A stretch of DNA of 64,000 bases, from the NCBI GenBank assembly GCA_964035775.1, contig OZ038314.1:7817752-7881751 (forward strand). Direction: 5' to 3'. The DNA is from Osedax frankpressi (Eukaryota; Annelida; Polychaeta; Sabellida; Siboglinidae). This document shows positions 54,020 to 64,000 of this stretch, piece by piece (the stretch's first letter is position 1; each line of letters begins with the position of its first letter). Below the pieces are notes generated by a model that made no database searches, was not told the DNA's origin, and worked only from the letters and a program-made list of their open reading frames with translations. A program made the translations under genes and the position numbers.

Positions 54020-54722
54020 ATAATTGTATAAAATAATGATTTTATTTATAATATATATAAGTGTATATAAGTGCAATAGCATATCAGAATGTTATAAACT
54101 ATAATATAGTTAGAAGAGAAAAATATAGAATCTAAAAGGCGAAATAGCATGAAATGTAATACAAGTAATACATGATTTTGAATTGCAAGCGGGCCTCAAT
54201 AATAATCATTTGGAGATTGAATTCTTCTCGTTACAGTGGACCTTGTAACTTCTGAAGTGTGATTATGACCTAGAGATCAATTGATATAGAAATTGAATAT
54301 TCAATAGAAAGACAATTAAGTATTAATGTATTACTAATGTATCCTCTAAATGTATTCCATTTAATAACAAGTAATATAATTGAAACTAACATAAATAGAA
54401 CAAATTAAAAATAAATGATTTACCCTTTTTTACATAAAATAACATATTAAACATATTAGTATATCGATACTTTATCGAGTTATTATAACAATAATCTTAT
54501 ATTAACATTTTAATTGTTTACATATAAACTTGTATATAATGTATGATCTAACACATGGAACTGATAGTATACAATCTGTATACGATTACAAAACATTTTA
54601 GAAAATTCCTTATAAATAAATTTGTAATCGAAATTGAATTTCACATTTACTTAATAAATAAATAACATCAAATAAAATATATAAGATATAGTAATTTATA
54701 AAGTATTAATATACTTTGTGGA

Positions 54723-54904
54723 TTAAGGAGGATAATGATAAATGCAGTCCAGAGAACCATATATTGAGGGCCAGTTGGAGCGTCTCCGAGACAAAATGGC
54801 GGCCAAAATACTGAGTACAGCTAAATCAAGTACAACGACTACGGCCAGAATGAATGACCAGCGTACATTACACTTTCCCAGGGCATAGGAATCGGCCTTG
54901 GAGC
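54723..54904 (-). CDS. LHFPL: LHFPL-like exon 5 (TM4, C-terminus)
   Basis: Acceptor tctatttacag. Starts within GSKADSYALGKCNVRWSF, then the TM4 span ILAVVVVLDLAVLSILAAIL and a short cytosolic tail ending YHYPP, TAA. Phase 1 in. Confidence 0.95.
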
Positions 54905-57900
54905 CTGTAAATAGATACATACGTCTTATGGTCAAACTCTATACCTATTATAGAGTTGCATACATGTGATCTAAACCAGTTAGGTATAGTAGTTTTTATG
55001 ACAACAATTTAATTTCATTATTATTCAAATAAGACAAAAGTATATTTTAATGGTTAAGATATTTTGATTAAGTTTTAAAGATTTACAATAAAAAGGCGTA
55101 AAAAGCTAAATTAAAAATACCGAAAACAAAGCTTTTTATAGAGAAAAGATAAATTTGTATTCCAATGAGTTATTCAATAATTAATTATTGAATATCTCTT
55201 TCATAATTATGAATCTCATAACCGCAGATCTGCCTCACAGCGTGATGGTCCCAACCCAAAGGGAAGACAAGACAACCGATTAGCATTAGGATAGCTGTTG
55301 AAGATGTAGTGGGGGTAATGTGGTGGTGAGTCTAGTAGTGGCATACCTTGTGTCTATTGTAGTGATGGGTCTATTGTAGTGGTGTGTATATAATAAATGT
55401 ATAGTAGTATGGTACCCTTATTAGGAAGTGTTTAGTAGTTTGGTACCCTTATTAGGAAGTGTTTAGTAGTTTGGTACCCTTATTAGAGAGTGTTTAGTAG
55501 TTTGGTACCCTTATAAGGTAGTGTTTAATAGTTTGGTACCCTTATAAGGTAGTGTTTAGTAGTTTGGTACCCTTATAAGGTAGTGTTTAATAGTTTGGTA
55601 CCCTTATAAGGGAGTGTTTAGTAGTTTGGTACCCTTATAAGGTAGTGTTTAGTAGTTTGGTACCCTTATTAGAGAGTGTTTAGTAGTTTGGTACCCTTAT
55701 AAGGTAGTGTTTAATAGTTTGGTACCCTTATAAGGGAGTGTTTAGTAGTTTGGTACCCTTATAAGGTAGTGTTTAGTAGTTTGGTACCCTTATAAGGTAC
55801 TGTTTAGTAGTTTGGTACCCTTATAAGGTAGTGTTTAGTAGTTTGGTACCCTTATAAGGTAGTGTTTAGTAGTTTGGTACCCTTATAAGGTAGTATTTAG
55901 TAGTTAGGTACCCTTATAAGGGAGTGTTTAGTAGTTTGGTACCCTTATAAGGTAGTGTTTAGTAGTTTGGTACCCTTATAAGGTAGTGTTTAATAGTTTG
56001 GTACCCTTATAAGGTAGTGCTTAGTAGTTTGGTACCCTTATAAGGTAGTGTTTAGTAGTTAGGTACCCTTATAAGGGAGTGTTTAGTAGTTTGGTACCCT
56101 TATTAGGGAGTGTTTAGTAGTTTGGTACCCTTATAAGGTAGTGTTTAGTAGTTTGGTACCCTTATAAGGTAGTGTTTAGTAGTTTGGTACCCTTATTAGG
56201 GAGTGTTTAGTAGTTTGGTACCCTTATAAGGTAGTGTTTAGTAGTTTGGTACCCTTATAAGGGAGTGTTTAGTAGTTTGGTACCCTTATAAGGTAGTGTT
56301 TAGTAGTTTGGTACCCTTATTAGGAAGTGTTTAGTAGTTTGGTACCCTTATAAGGTAGTGTTTAATAGTTTGGTACCCTTATTAGGAAGTGTTTAGTAGT
56401 TTGGTACCCTTATAAGGTAGTGTTTAATAGTTTGGTACCCTTATAAGGGAGTGTTTAGTAGTTTGGTACCCTTATAAGGTAGTGTTTAATAGTTTGGTAC
56501 CCTTATTAGGGAGTGTTTAGTAGTTTGGTACACTTATAAGGTAGTGTTTAATAGTTTGGTACCCTTATAAGGGAGTGTTTAGTAGTTTGGTACCCTTATA
56601 AGGTAGTGTTTAGTAGTTAGGTACCCTTATTAGGGAGTGTTTAGTAGTTTGGTACCCTTATTAGGTAGTGTTTAGTAGTTTGGTACCCTTATAAGGTAGT
56701 GTTTAGTAGTTTGGTACCCTTCTAAGGGAGTGTTTAGTAGTTTGGTACCCTTATTAGGGAGTGTTTAGTAGTTTGGTACCCTTATAAGGTAGTGTTTAGT
56801 AGTTTGGTACGCTTATAAGGTAGTGTTTAGTAGTTTGGTACCCTTATAAGGTAGTGTTTAGTAGTTTGGTACCCTTATAAGGTAGTGTTTAGTAGTTTGG
56901 TACCCTTATAAGGTAGTGTTTAGTAGTTTGGTACCCTTATAAGGTAGTGTTTAGTAGTTTGGTACCCTTATAAGGTAGTGTTTAGTAGTTTGGTACCCTT
57001 ATAAGGTAGTGTTTAGTAGTTTGGTACCCTTATAAGGTAGTGTTTAGTAGTTTGGTACCCTTATTAGGTAGTGTTTAGTAGTTTGGTACCCTTATAAGGT
57101 AGTGTTTAGTAGTTTGGTACCCTTCTAAGGGAGTGTTTAGTAGTTTGGTACCCTTATTAGGGAGTGTTTAGTAGTTTGGTACCCTTATAAGGTAGTGTTT
57201 AGTAGTTTGGTACGCTTATAAGGTAGTGTTTAGTAGTTTGGTACCCTTATAAGGTAGTGTTTAGTAGTTTGGTACCCTTATAAGGTAGTGTTTAGTAGTT
57301 TGGTACCCTTATAAGGTAGTGTTTAGTAGTTTGGTACCCTTATAAGGTAGTGTTTAGTAGTTTGGTACCCTTATAAGGTAGTGTTTAGTAGTTTGGTACC
57401 CTTATAAGGTAGTGTTTAGTAGTTTGGTACCCTTATAAGGTAGTGTTTAGTAGTTAGGTACCCTTATTAGGGAGTGTTTAGTAGTTTGGTACCCTTATTA
57501 GGTAGTGTTTAGTAGTTTGGTACCCTTATAAGGTAGTGTTTAGTAGTTTGGTACCCTTCTAAGGGAGTGTTTAGTAGTTTGGTACCCTTATTAGGGAGTG
57601 TTTAGTAGTTTGGTACCCTTATAAGGTAGTGTTTAGTAGTTTGGTACGCTTATAAGGTAGTGTTTAGTAGTTTGGTACCCTTATAAGGTAGTGTTTAGTA
57701 GTTTGGTACCCTTATAAGGTAGTGTTTAGTAGTTTGGTACCCTTATAAGGTAGTGTTTAATAGTTTGGTACCCTTATTAGGGAGTGTTTAGTAGTTTGGT
57801 ACACTTATAAGGTAGTGTTTAATAGTTTGGTACCCTTATAAGGGAGTGTTTAGTAGTTTGGTACCCTTATAAGGTAGTGTTTAGTAGTTAGGTACCCTTA

Positions 57901-60900
57901 TTAGGGAGTGTTTAGTAGTTTGGTACCCTTATTAGGTAGTGTTTAGTAGTTTGGTACCCTTATAAGGTAGTGTTTAGTAGTTTGGTACCCTTCTAAGGGA
58001 GTGTTTAGTAGTTTGGTACCCTTATTAGGGAGTGTTTAGTAGTTTGGTACCCTTATAAGGTAGTGTTTAGTAGTTTGGTACGCTTATAAGGTAGTGTTTA
58101 GTAGTTTGGTACCCTTATAAGGTAGTGTTTAGTAGTTTGGTACCCTTATAAGGTAGTGTTTAGTAGTTTGGTACCCTTATAAGGTAGTGTTTAGTAGTTT
58201 GGTACCCTTATAAGGTAGTGTTTAGTAGTTTGGTACCCTTATAAGGTAGTGTTTAGTAGTTTGGTACCCTTATAAGGTAGTGTTTAGTAGTTTGGTACCC
58301 TTATAAGGTAGTGTTTAGTAGTTTGGTACCCTTATTAGGTAGTGTTTAGTAGTTTGGTACCCTTATAAGGTAGTGTTTAGTAGTTTGGTACCCTTCTAAG
58401 GGAGTGTTTAGTAGTTTGGTACCCTTATTAGGGAGTGTTTAGTAGTTTGGTACCCTTATAAGGTAGTGTTTAGTAGTTTGGTACGCTTATAAGGTAGTGT
58501 TTAGTAGTTTGGTACCCTTATAAGGTAGTGTTTAGTAGTTTGGTACCCTTATAAGGTAGTGTTTAGTAGTTTGGTACCCTTATAAGGTAGTGTTTAGTAG
58601 TTTGGTACCCTTATAAGGTAGTGTTTAGTAGTTTGGTACCCTTATAAGGTAGTGTTTAGTAGTTTGGTACCCTTATAAGGTAGTGTTTAGTAGTTTGGTA
58701 CCCTTATAAGATAGTGTTTAGTAGTTAGGTACCCTTATTAGGGAGTGTTTAGTAGTTTGGTACCCTTATTAGGTAGTGTTTAGTAGTTTGGTACCCTTAT
58801 AAGGTAGTGTTTAGTAGTTTGGTACCCTTCTAAGGGAGTGTTTAGTAGTTTGGTACCCTTATTAGGGAGTGTTTAGTAGTTTGGTACCCTTATAAGGTAG
58901 TGTTTAGTAGTTTGGTACGCTTATAAGGTAGTGTTTAGTAGTTTGGTACCCTTATAAGGTAGTGTTTAGTAGTTTGGTACCCTTATAAGGTAGTGTTTAG
59001 TAGTTTGGTACCCTTATAAGGTAGTGTTTAGTAGTTTGGTACCCTTATAAGGTAGTGTTTAGTAGTTTGGTACCCTTATAAGGTAGTGTTTAGTAGTTTG
59101 GTACCCTTATAAGGTAGTGTTTAGTAGTTTGGTACCCTTATAAGGTAGTGTTTAGTAGTTTGGTACCCTTATTAGGTAGTGTTTAGTAGTTTGGTACCCT
59201 TATAAGGTAGTGTTTAGTAGTTTGGTACCCTTATAAGGTAGTGTTTAGTAGTTTGGTACCCTTATAAGGTAGTGTTTAGTAGTTTGGTACCCTTATAAGG
59301 TAGTGTTTAGTAGTTTGGTACCCTTATAAGGGAGTGTTTGGTACCTGCCATTAATTGAAGACAGGAGCAGACAGCATAAACGAGATTACTTCTTGCACAG
59401 CAGAAAAAAAACATTGCCACGATTACACACAAACAAACTAATGCCGACATCATGATGAGAGCCGTAGAGAACTTGTAAGACAAAGATAGAAGGCTGTAGG
59501 GTCAGAGGTTAGAGATATTTATTATTCACATAAGCTAGGTATATAATACAAATAAATTATATGATGTTGGTATTCTAATATAAAATAATATATATTACAT
59601 ATAATTAGAAATTGATCACCAGATATTTATATCAAAAGAAAGATTTGTTTTATTTATTATAAAAGCAGTTTCATTCATCTTTAGTTTCAAATATTTAAAA
59701 TATTGGAAATTTTGTCCATTTTATTATTTTATTTTATTTTATATTGATTTTATATTAATTTATATTATTATAGTATAAATATTACTTAAAATAAAAAACA
59801 ATTTAAAACAACTTTATCATTAATTTAATATAATAATTTACAGTAAGGTGAACTGTTATCTCTTATATTATACAATGTGAGCAAAATAGAATATGTGACT
59901 TCATGGTAAACAATATGTCCATTGTATTAATGACAGTGAATCACCCTTAAGAATAATACAATTGTATTATAGTTTAAAGGTATTTGCTATGTATAGATAT
60001 AGACCAGTATATATAATATATACTAGTTATAAACATTGTATGATAAGATATATCACACAAAGAGAATTTGTTTACATATTATAAAGTTATAATAAGTGCA
60101 AAAATATGCTACTGTACAATGTACAGAATACAATGTACAATGTACATAATACAATGTACAATGTACAGAATACAATGTACAATGTACAGAATACAATGTA
60201 CAATGTACAGAATACAATGTACAATGTACAGAATACAATGTACAATGTACAGAATACAATGTACAATGTACAGAATACACTGTACAATGTACAGAATATA
60301 ATGTACAAGGTACATAATACACTGTACAATGTACAGAATACAATGTACTGAATAACATGTACAATGTACAGAATACAATGTACAATGTACAGAATACACT
60401 GTACAATGTACAGAATACAATGTACAATGTACAATGTATAATGTACAGAATACAATGTACAATGTACAGAATACAATGTACAAGGTACATAATACACTGT
60501 ACAATGTACAGAATAGAATGTACAATGTACAGAATACAATGTTCACATTCTGTGGGTTGAATAATTGGGCCAAAGTGCGACTAACGTATTGAAGTTGAAG
60601 AGATTTCCCGTGCATTTCAACACAGTGCCGCTAAATAATAGGTCACACCTCTTATATAATCCGATGTAACCAGCTCCTGGACTGTCGTCAGTGTCTCCGA
60701 TCCATTGAGGCTGTCAACGAAGTTACATAACATTATACAGCGAGGCCGTCAACGAAGTTACGTAACATTATACAGCGAGGCTGTCATCGAAGTTACGTAA
60801 CATTATACAGCGAAGTTACGTAACATTATACAGCGAGGCCGTCATCGAAGTTACGTAACATTATACAGCGAGGCCGTCATCGAAGTTACGTAACAGTAAA

Positions 60901-61168
60901 CAGTTGGTGGCACTACCGTACACCGGCGAAGACAATAACAACAATGAAGCCTAGCGGTAACCTGTAACAATACGATGATGGCTAGGATAGCGACGCAGAA
61001 CGAGAAGATGGTCCAGACGAAAGCGACGGCTCGAGAGTGTCTTATGTAATTCACGTAATAAACTCGACTGGTTTCTGTCAGCTGGTGTTTCTCCACGGAA
61101 TCTACAGTCTTCAACCTGTATTGGTATTGGTCAGATAGTGGAGTACACGTATCTACAACGGCATGCAC
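54723..61168 (-). CDS. LHFPL: LHFPL-family tetraspan protein, five exons
   Basis: Five exons on the minus strand: 61168-60962, 60710-60586, 59493-59345, 55294-55223 and 54904-54723. They join in phase (0, 2, 1, 1) to 735 nt, 244 aa, normal for the family. LHFPL proteins are four-span membrane proteins; LHFPL5 is part of the hair-cell mechanotransduction complex and LHFPL4 associates with GABA-A receptors. Family marks: SRAVAFVWTIFSFCVAI (TM1), PQWIGDTDDSPGAGYIGLYK (first extracellular loop, human PYWIGD-(S/G)V(N/D)TPQAGYFGL), TM2 about 124-144, LMLIGCLVFPLGWDH (TM3 end), and YALGKCNVRWSFILAVVVVL (TM4, human [20 protein letters not shown]). It is closest to the LHFPL3/4/5 group by the GYIGLY and GKCNVRW segments. 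Convergent with ABCC10, about 1.35 kb between stop codons. No break seen. Confidence 0.93.
55223..55294 (-). CDS. LHFPL: LHFPL-like exon 4 (TM3 and second loop)
   Basis: Acceptor cttcaacag and donor TGCG|gttatg. Reads ILMLIGCLVFPLGWDHHAVR, aligning with human LMIGCLVYPDGWDSSEVR; ends QIC, the conserved loop Cys. Confidence 0.95.
55400..59344. repeat. 31-bp array starting at the LHFPL exon 3 donor
   Basis: About 127 copies; unit core on the plus strand is ggtacccttataaggtagtg plus tttagtagttt. In minus-strand sense the intron's own first bases (gtaccaaac) are the repeat. A rare variant (cttctaaggg) recurs at about 56720, 57124, 57558, 57991, 58394 and 58829, showing a higher-order unit of 13-14 monomers (403-435 bp). 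Confidence 0.97.
59345..59493 (-). CDS. LHFPL: LHFPL-like exon 3 (TM2)
   Basis: Acceptor gaccctacag and donor GGCAG|gtacc. Reads YKFSTALIMMSALVCLCVIV then AMFFFCCARSNLVYAVCSCL; human: [20 protein letters not shown] and [20 protein letters not shown]. Confidence 0.93.
60105..60541. repeat. 21-bp tandem array, LHFPL intron 2
   Basis: About 20 copies of tacaatgtacagaatacaatg, rich in the self-complementary word TGTACA. It begins about 45 bases after the exon 2 donor in gene orientation. Overlapping frames on both strands (Tyr/Cys/Leu/His repeats) are artefacts. Confidence 0.96.
60586..60710 (-). CDS. LHFPL: LHFPL-like exon 2 (first extracellular loop)
   Basis: Acceptor cgttgacag and donor AATAC|gttagt. 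Reads PQWIGDTDDSPGAGYIGLYK then RCDLLFSGTVLKC and FNFN, with the Trp and two Cys typical of the LHFPL first extracellular loop. Phase 0 in, phase 2 out. Confidence 0.93.
60707..60897. repeat. 35-bp tandem repeat over the LHFPL exon 2 border
   Basis: Five to six copies (one shortened) of a unit containing gaggctgtcaacgaagttac in plus orientation. In gene sense each unit contains gttgacag or gatgacgg followed by CCTC, that is the exon 2 acceptor plus its first four bases. Several copies have the acceptor AG changed to GG. Confidence 0.88.
60962..61168 (-). CDS. LHFPL: LHFPL-like exon 1 (N-terminus, TM1)
   Basis: ATG at 61168. Reads YYVNYIRHSRAVAFVWTIFS then FCVAILAIIVLLQ, aligning with human [20 protein letters not shown]. 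Donor TACAG|gttacc, phase 0. About 35 N-terminal residues precede the conserved part, longer than in the human proteins; a downstream start is impossible without losing the conserved segment because no other Met precedes it. Confidence 0.9.
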
Positions 61169-62354
61169 CCTAATACGGCAATATCGGGGAGTTATCGGGT
61201 TATATTGTAATAGGTCGTTAGGTATACGATGTACATTTTAATTTAATGGAATATTTCAACTTTCGTGTTCAATTTACATTGTTTATATTATTATTATTGT
61301 TAAAGACAATTAAAAAATGATTTGAAAACTTTCAAAAGGTGAAATTTTACAAAATGATTTACGTTATTTTAAAAAGGTGAATATGTGCAAATGTACGCAT
61401 TTTATCTTTAAATGGTTTTTCTAAACTAAGTGGGATTGTCACATTACAAATCTCCCTGACCTTTCCCGGGAATTATAAAATAATATTATGTTATGTATCT
61501 CAAAAATGTTTTCATACTGATAGATATACAAAATGTAGGCATATTGTGTAAAGACAAAAATATATATAAATAAACAATAGATTTACAATTTCAATGGAAA
61601 ATAATAAATGAGTCTGTTAAAAAATTTAATAAATATTGTTAATATATTTAAGAAATATTATTTGATTAATTCTACTTATTAAATTAATTAATTTAATTTA
61701 TTGACGCAAAAATAATATCCAATTATTTCATTTAAAAAAATGTAAATATACATAATTTTATTAAATTTACACAAAAAGAATATCAGTATATTTTTAGTTT
61801 CGAGTTAAAATCTATTTATAAATCAATTTATTTGAATATATAAAAAAAAGTTATTCTTAAGTCAGATATTCTGAATTATACATATTTCATTTTTTATAAT
61901 ATAATCTGTACCCAATAAATTATAACTTATATAAGCTTATATCTGATAATAAACAGTAAAATAATATATTAAATTTAACTTAAACGGTAATTTAAAATAT
62001 GTTAAAATTAATAAAATATAATAATACAGTATTATTAAACAATAATTGTATATATCCATATCATAATAGTACAAAGGGTATAATACGTATTTTAGTGGGT
62101 TAACTTATTAATTAATAATCAAGAATAAACAAGTTAAGAAATATATTTGAGAAAAATCTGTATTTGTATTAAATCTGTATTTCATAACTTAAATTAGGTT
62201 ATATTATATTAATATACTATATCCATATGATACACAATTATTTTATATTTTCTAATATATAAATAATGTGTATATTGTATACATTTTATAAATAGAATTT
62301 TTTTATATATTTAAAAAAATGCATAAACATGTATTTACATATTTATTAAATCTA

Positions 62355-62447
62355 CCAATCAACATTATAGGATATAACCACGTGACAACTCCCAACTTTA
62401 ATAAAACACCAATCAACACGCGACACTAACTGGGAAAATACCACGTG
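62355..62447. promoter_or_regulatory. Duplicated CCAAT plus CACGTG module
   Basis: ACCAATCAACA occurs at about 62354 and 62408, and the E-box CACGTG at 62379-62384 and 62442-62447. Each CCAAT is followed by an E-box 24 or 33 bases later. In DNA this AT-rich, two CACGTG words 63 bp apart are unlikely by chance. It could be a promoter or enhancer element for the LHFPL gene or for a gene to the right of the window. Confidence 0.4.
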
Positions 62448-62598
62448 ATATCTCTTCTAAAATTCGATAACTCATTAACCATAAAATATTATTAGCGTCA
62501 TGAATTTTAAAAATGTAATTATTATTAAATATTCAAACATAAATATAAAGAAATAAATATGAGTTGGTTTATATATTATGTATATTATGTGTATATTA

Positions 62599-62602
<4 letters not shown>

Positions 62603-62654
<52 letters not shown>
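62603..62654. repeat. (TA)n microsatellite
   Basis: TA run of about 50 bp. Confidence 0.95.
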
Positions 62655-62656
<2 letters not shown>

Positions 62657-63231
62657 ATCTATGTTTAATATATAAAATAATAATAGTCAATCATTTACAC
62701 ACATTCACATATATATAACAATACACATATATAGCCTATGGTTATAATAAATGCGGGTGATTTATTAACATATGAATAACGCTAGAGGAATGATTAACAA
62801 TCGTAGTTATATCTATGTATTGAATATATTGATGATATAGTGAAGTTTATACACGTAAAGATAACACAAGTGTGCTATGTGTTGTATAATTTACACTACA
62901 AACTTGAATAACTTGTAATATTGTATTGTAATTTTGTTGAGGAATCATTAAATTAATATATTAACTATATTTATATATCCAAATATGTAAATTACATAAC
63001 AATAGTCTTAATTCAAATCCGAATCAACTATATTACTATGGTATTATATAGTATTATATATAATGATATATTCAACACAAAACATACAAAATAACAAAAC
63101 TTTATAAATAAATATCCAATAAAGTATTTATCCTTAATCCTAAAGGGAAACTTCACATATAAGGAGTGAATGATTTACTTTTGAGTATGAATTGATAATA
63201 AGCTAGGATAAACATAGGTAAATAAGGTGTA

Positions 63232-63237
<6 letters not shown>

Positions 63238-63291
<54 letters not shown>
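63238..63291. repeat. (TA)n microsatellite
   Basis: TA run of about 54 bp. Confidence 0.95.
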
Positions 63292-63296
<5 letters not shown>

Positions 63297-64000
63297 TATC
63301 TCAGTTTTTATAAAAAATAACTATATTTGTCATAAACTCAAACAATAAAAACAAATTAGAATTACTAATTTAATCTTAGAATTGTATACAAAATATACAA
63401 TATCCTCGAATCATCTCATTTCGTTTGTAAAATATGTTAATAATATGAATATATTGTAGAATATGTATTCTATATATCATATATCAATATTATTATTAGT
63501 TATATTATACATTTAGTGTCAATATGTATACACTTAATATAAATATATACTTAATATTAATAGACATTCAATATTAATATGTATACATTTATAATGTTGT
63601 AAATATTTACTTTATTTTTATAAAATTTCTAATATTCAATTATTACAGATACATATTATTATTATTTATTAACAGGTTTACGTAGTTATAAGATAAAAAG
63701 CTATCTCATTCGTGCAAATAATTTGGAAATTACTCGATAACGAAATGTGTTATGCATAATATTGACAAAGTTCAATTAATGTTATATACATTAAAGTAAC
63801 ATATTTGCATAGAAAGTTGTACGTAAGTAATTCATGATGATAGTTTAAATAAAGATTACAAATCGCACAATAATAATAATCTATTGAAATGGAATTCACT
63901 CCATTTATTTTGCTACAACTTTTGGAATAAGTATAGTAAACATTTATTGGACATCTTTACTCCGGTGAATTACATACTTATTGTAAAATAGTATACAACA

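Larger units (their letters stand above)
61169..64000. other. AT-rich intergenic DNA upstream of LHFPL
   Basis: No exon can be supported. Contains two TA microsatellites and a duplicated CCAAT/CACGTG stretch at 62355-62447, which lies about 1.2 kb upstream of the LHFPL start codon. Confidence 0.7.

Noticed and set aside
60053-60615. Tyr/Cys/Leu/His repeat frames on both strands
   Set aside because: Translations of the 21-bp array in LHFPL intron 2; five frames are open at once.

Overview
This is animal nuclear DNA: strongly AT-rich, with spliced genes using standard GT-AG introns and the standard genetic code. No bacterial, viral or transposon coding signal was seen. The two recognisable genes belong to animal families, an ABCC10-type ABC transporter and an LHFPL tetraspan protein. 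I read it as an AT-rich invertebrate but cannot name the phylum.

Layout. Bases 1 to about 5,700 are AT-rich intergenic DNA with TA/CA microsatellites. At 5.7-6.3 kb a possible small two-exon plus-strand gene (92 aa) ends about 150 bp from the end of a convergent four-exon minus-strand gene (7,827 to 6,444; 177 aa; no family recognised). Three weak plus-strand exon-like islands lie at 8.7, 9.4 and 10.3 kb. From 12,317 to 53,371 runs one plus-strand gene, an ABCC10 (MRP7) orthologue. I recovered 33 exons by hand. They join in frame to 4,449 nt, or 1,482 aa, with TMD0, two transmembrane domains and two nucleotide-binding domains, so the gene looks intact. Convergent to it, from 61,168 down to 54,723, is a five-exon LHFPL3/4/5-like gene of 244 aa. 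The right end is AT-rich intergenic DNA with a duplicated CCAAT/CACGTG pair.

More than half of the ABCC10 locus is tandem repeat. At least 13 of its 32 introns carry their own array, with units of 12, 13, 15, 18, 20, 25, 40, 76 and 79 bp among others. The largest is an 11.1 kb array of an 18-bp unit in intron 16; because its unit has no stop in any minus-strand frame, it produces meaningless open frames of up to 3,572 codons. The LHFPL gene carries three more arrays.

The most unusual observation is that several arrays begin or end exactly at a splice site, or are built from a copied intron/exon border. A 79-bp unit before exon 6 contains the 3' splice site plus the first 49 bases of that exon, giving 21 decoy acceptors. 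A 40-bp unit before exon 28 and a 35-bp unit before LHFPL exon 2 do the same. Arrays in ABCC10 introns 24 and 27 and LHFPL intron 3 start at the first intron base. This suggests that splice junctions seed tandem expansion in this genome. Exon calls rest on homology remembered from the human proteins plus phase consistency; no alignment or transcript data were available.
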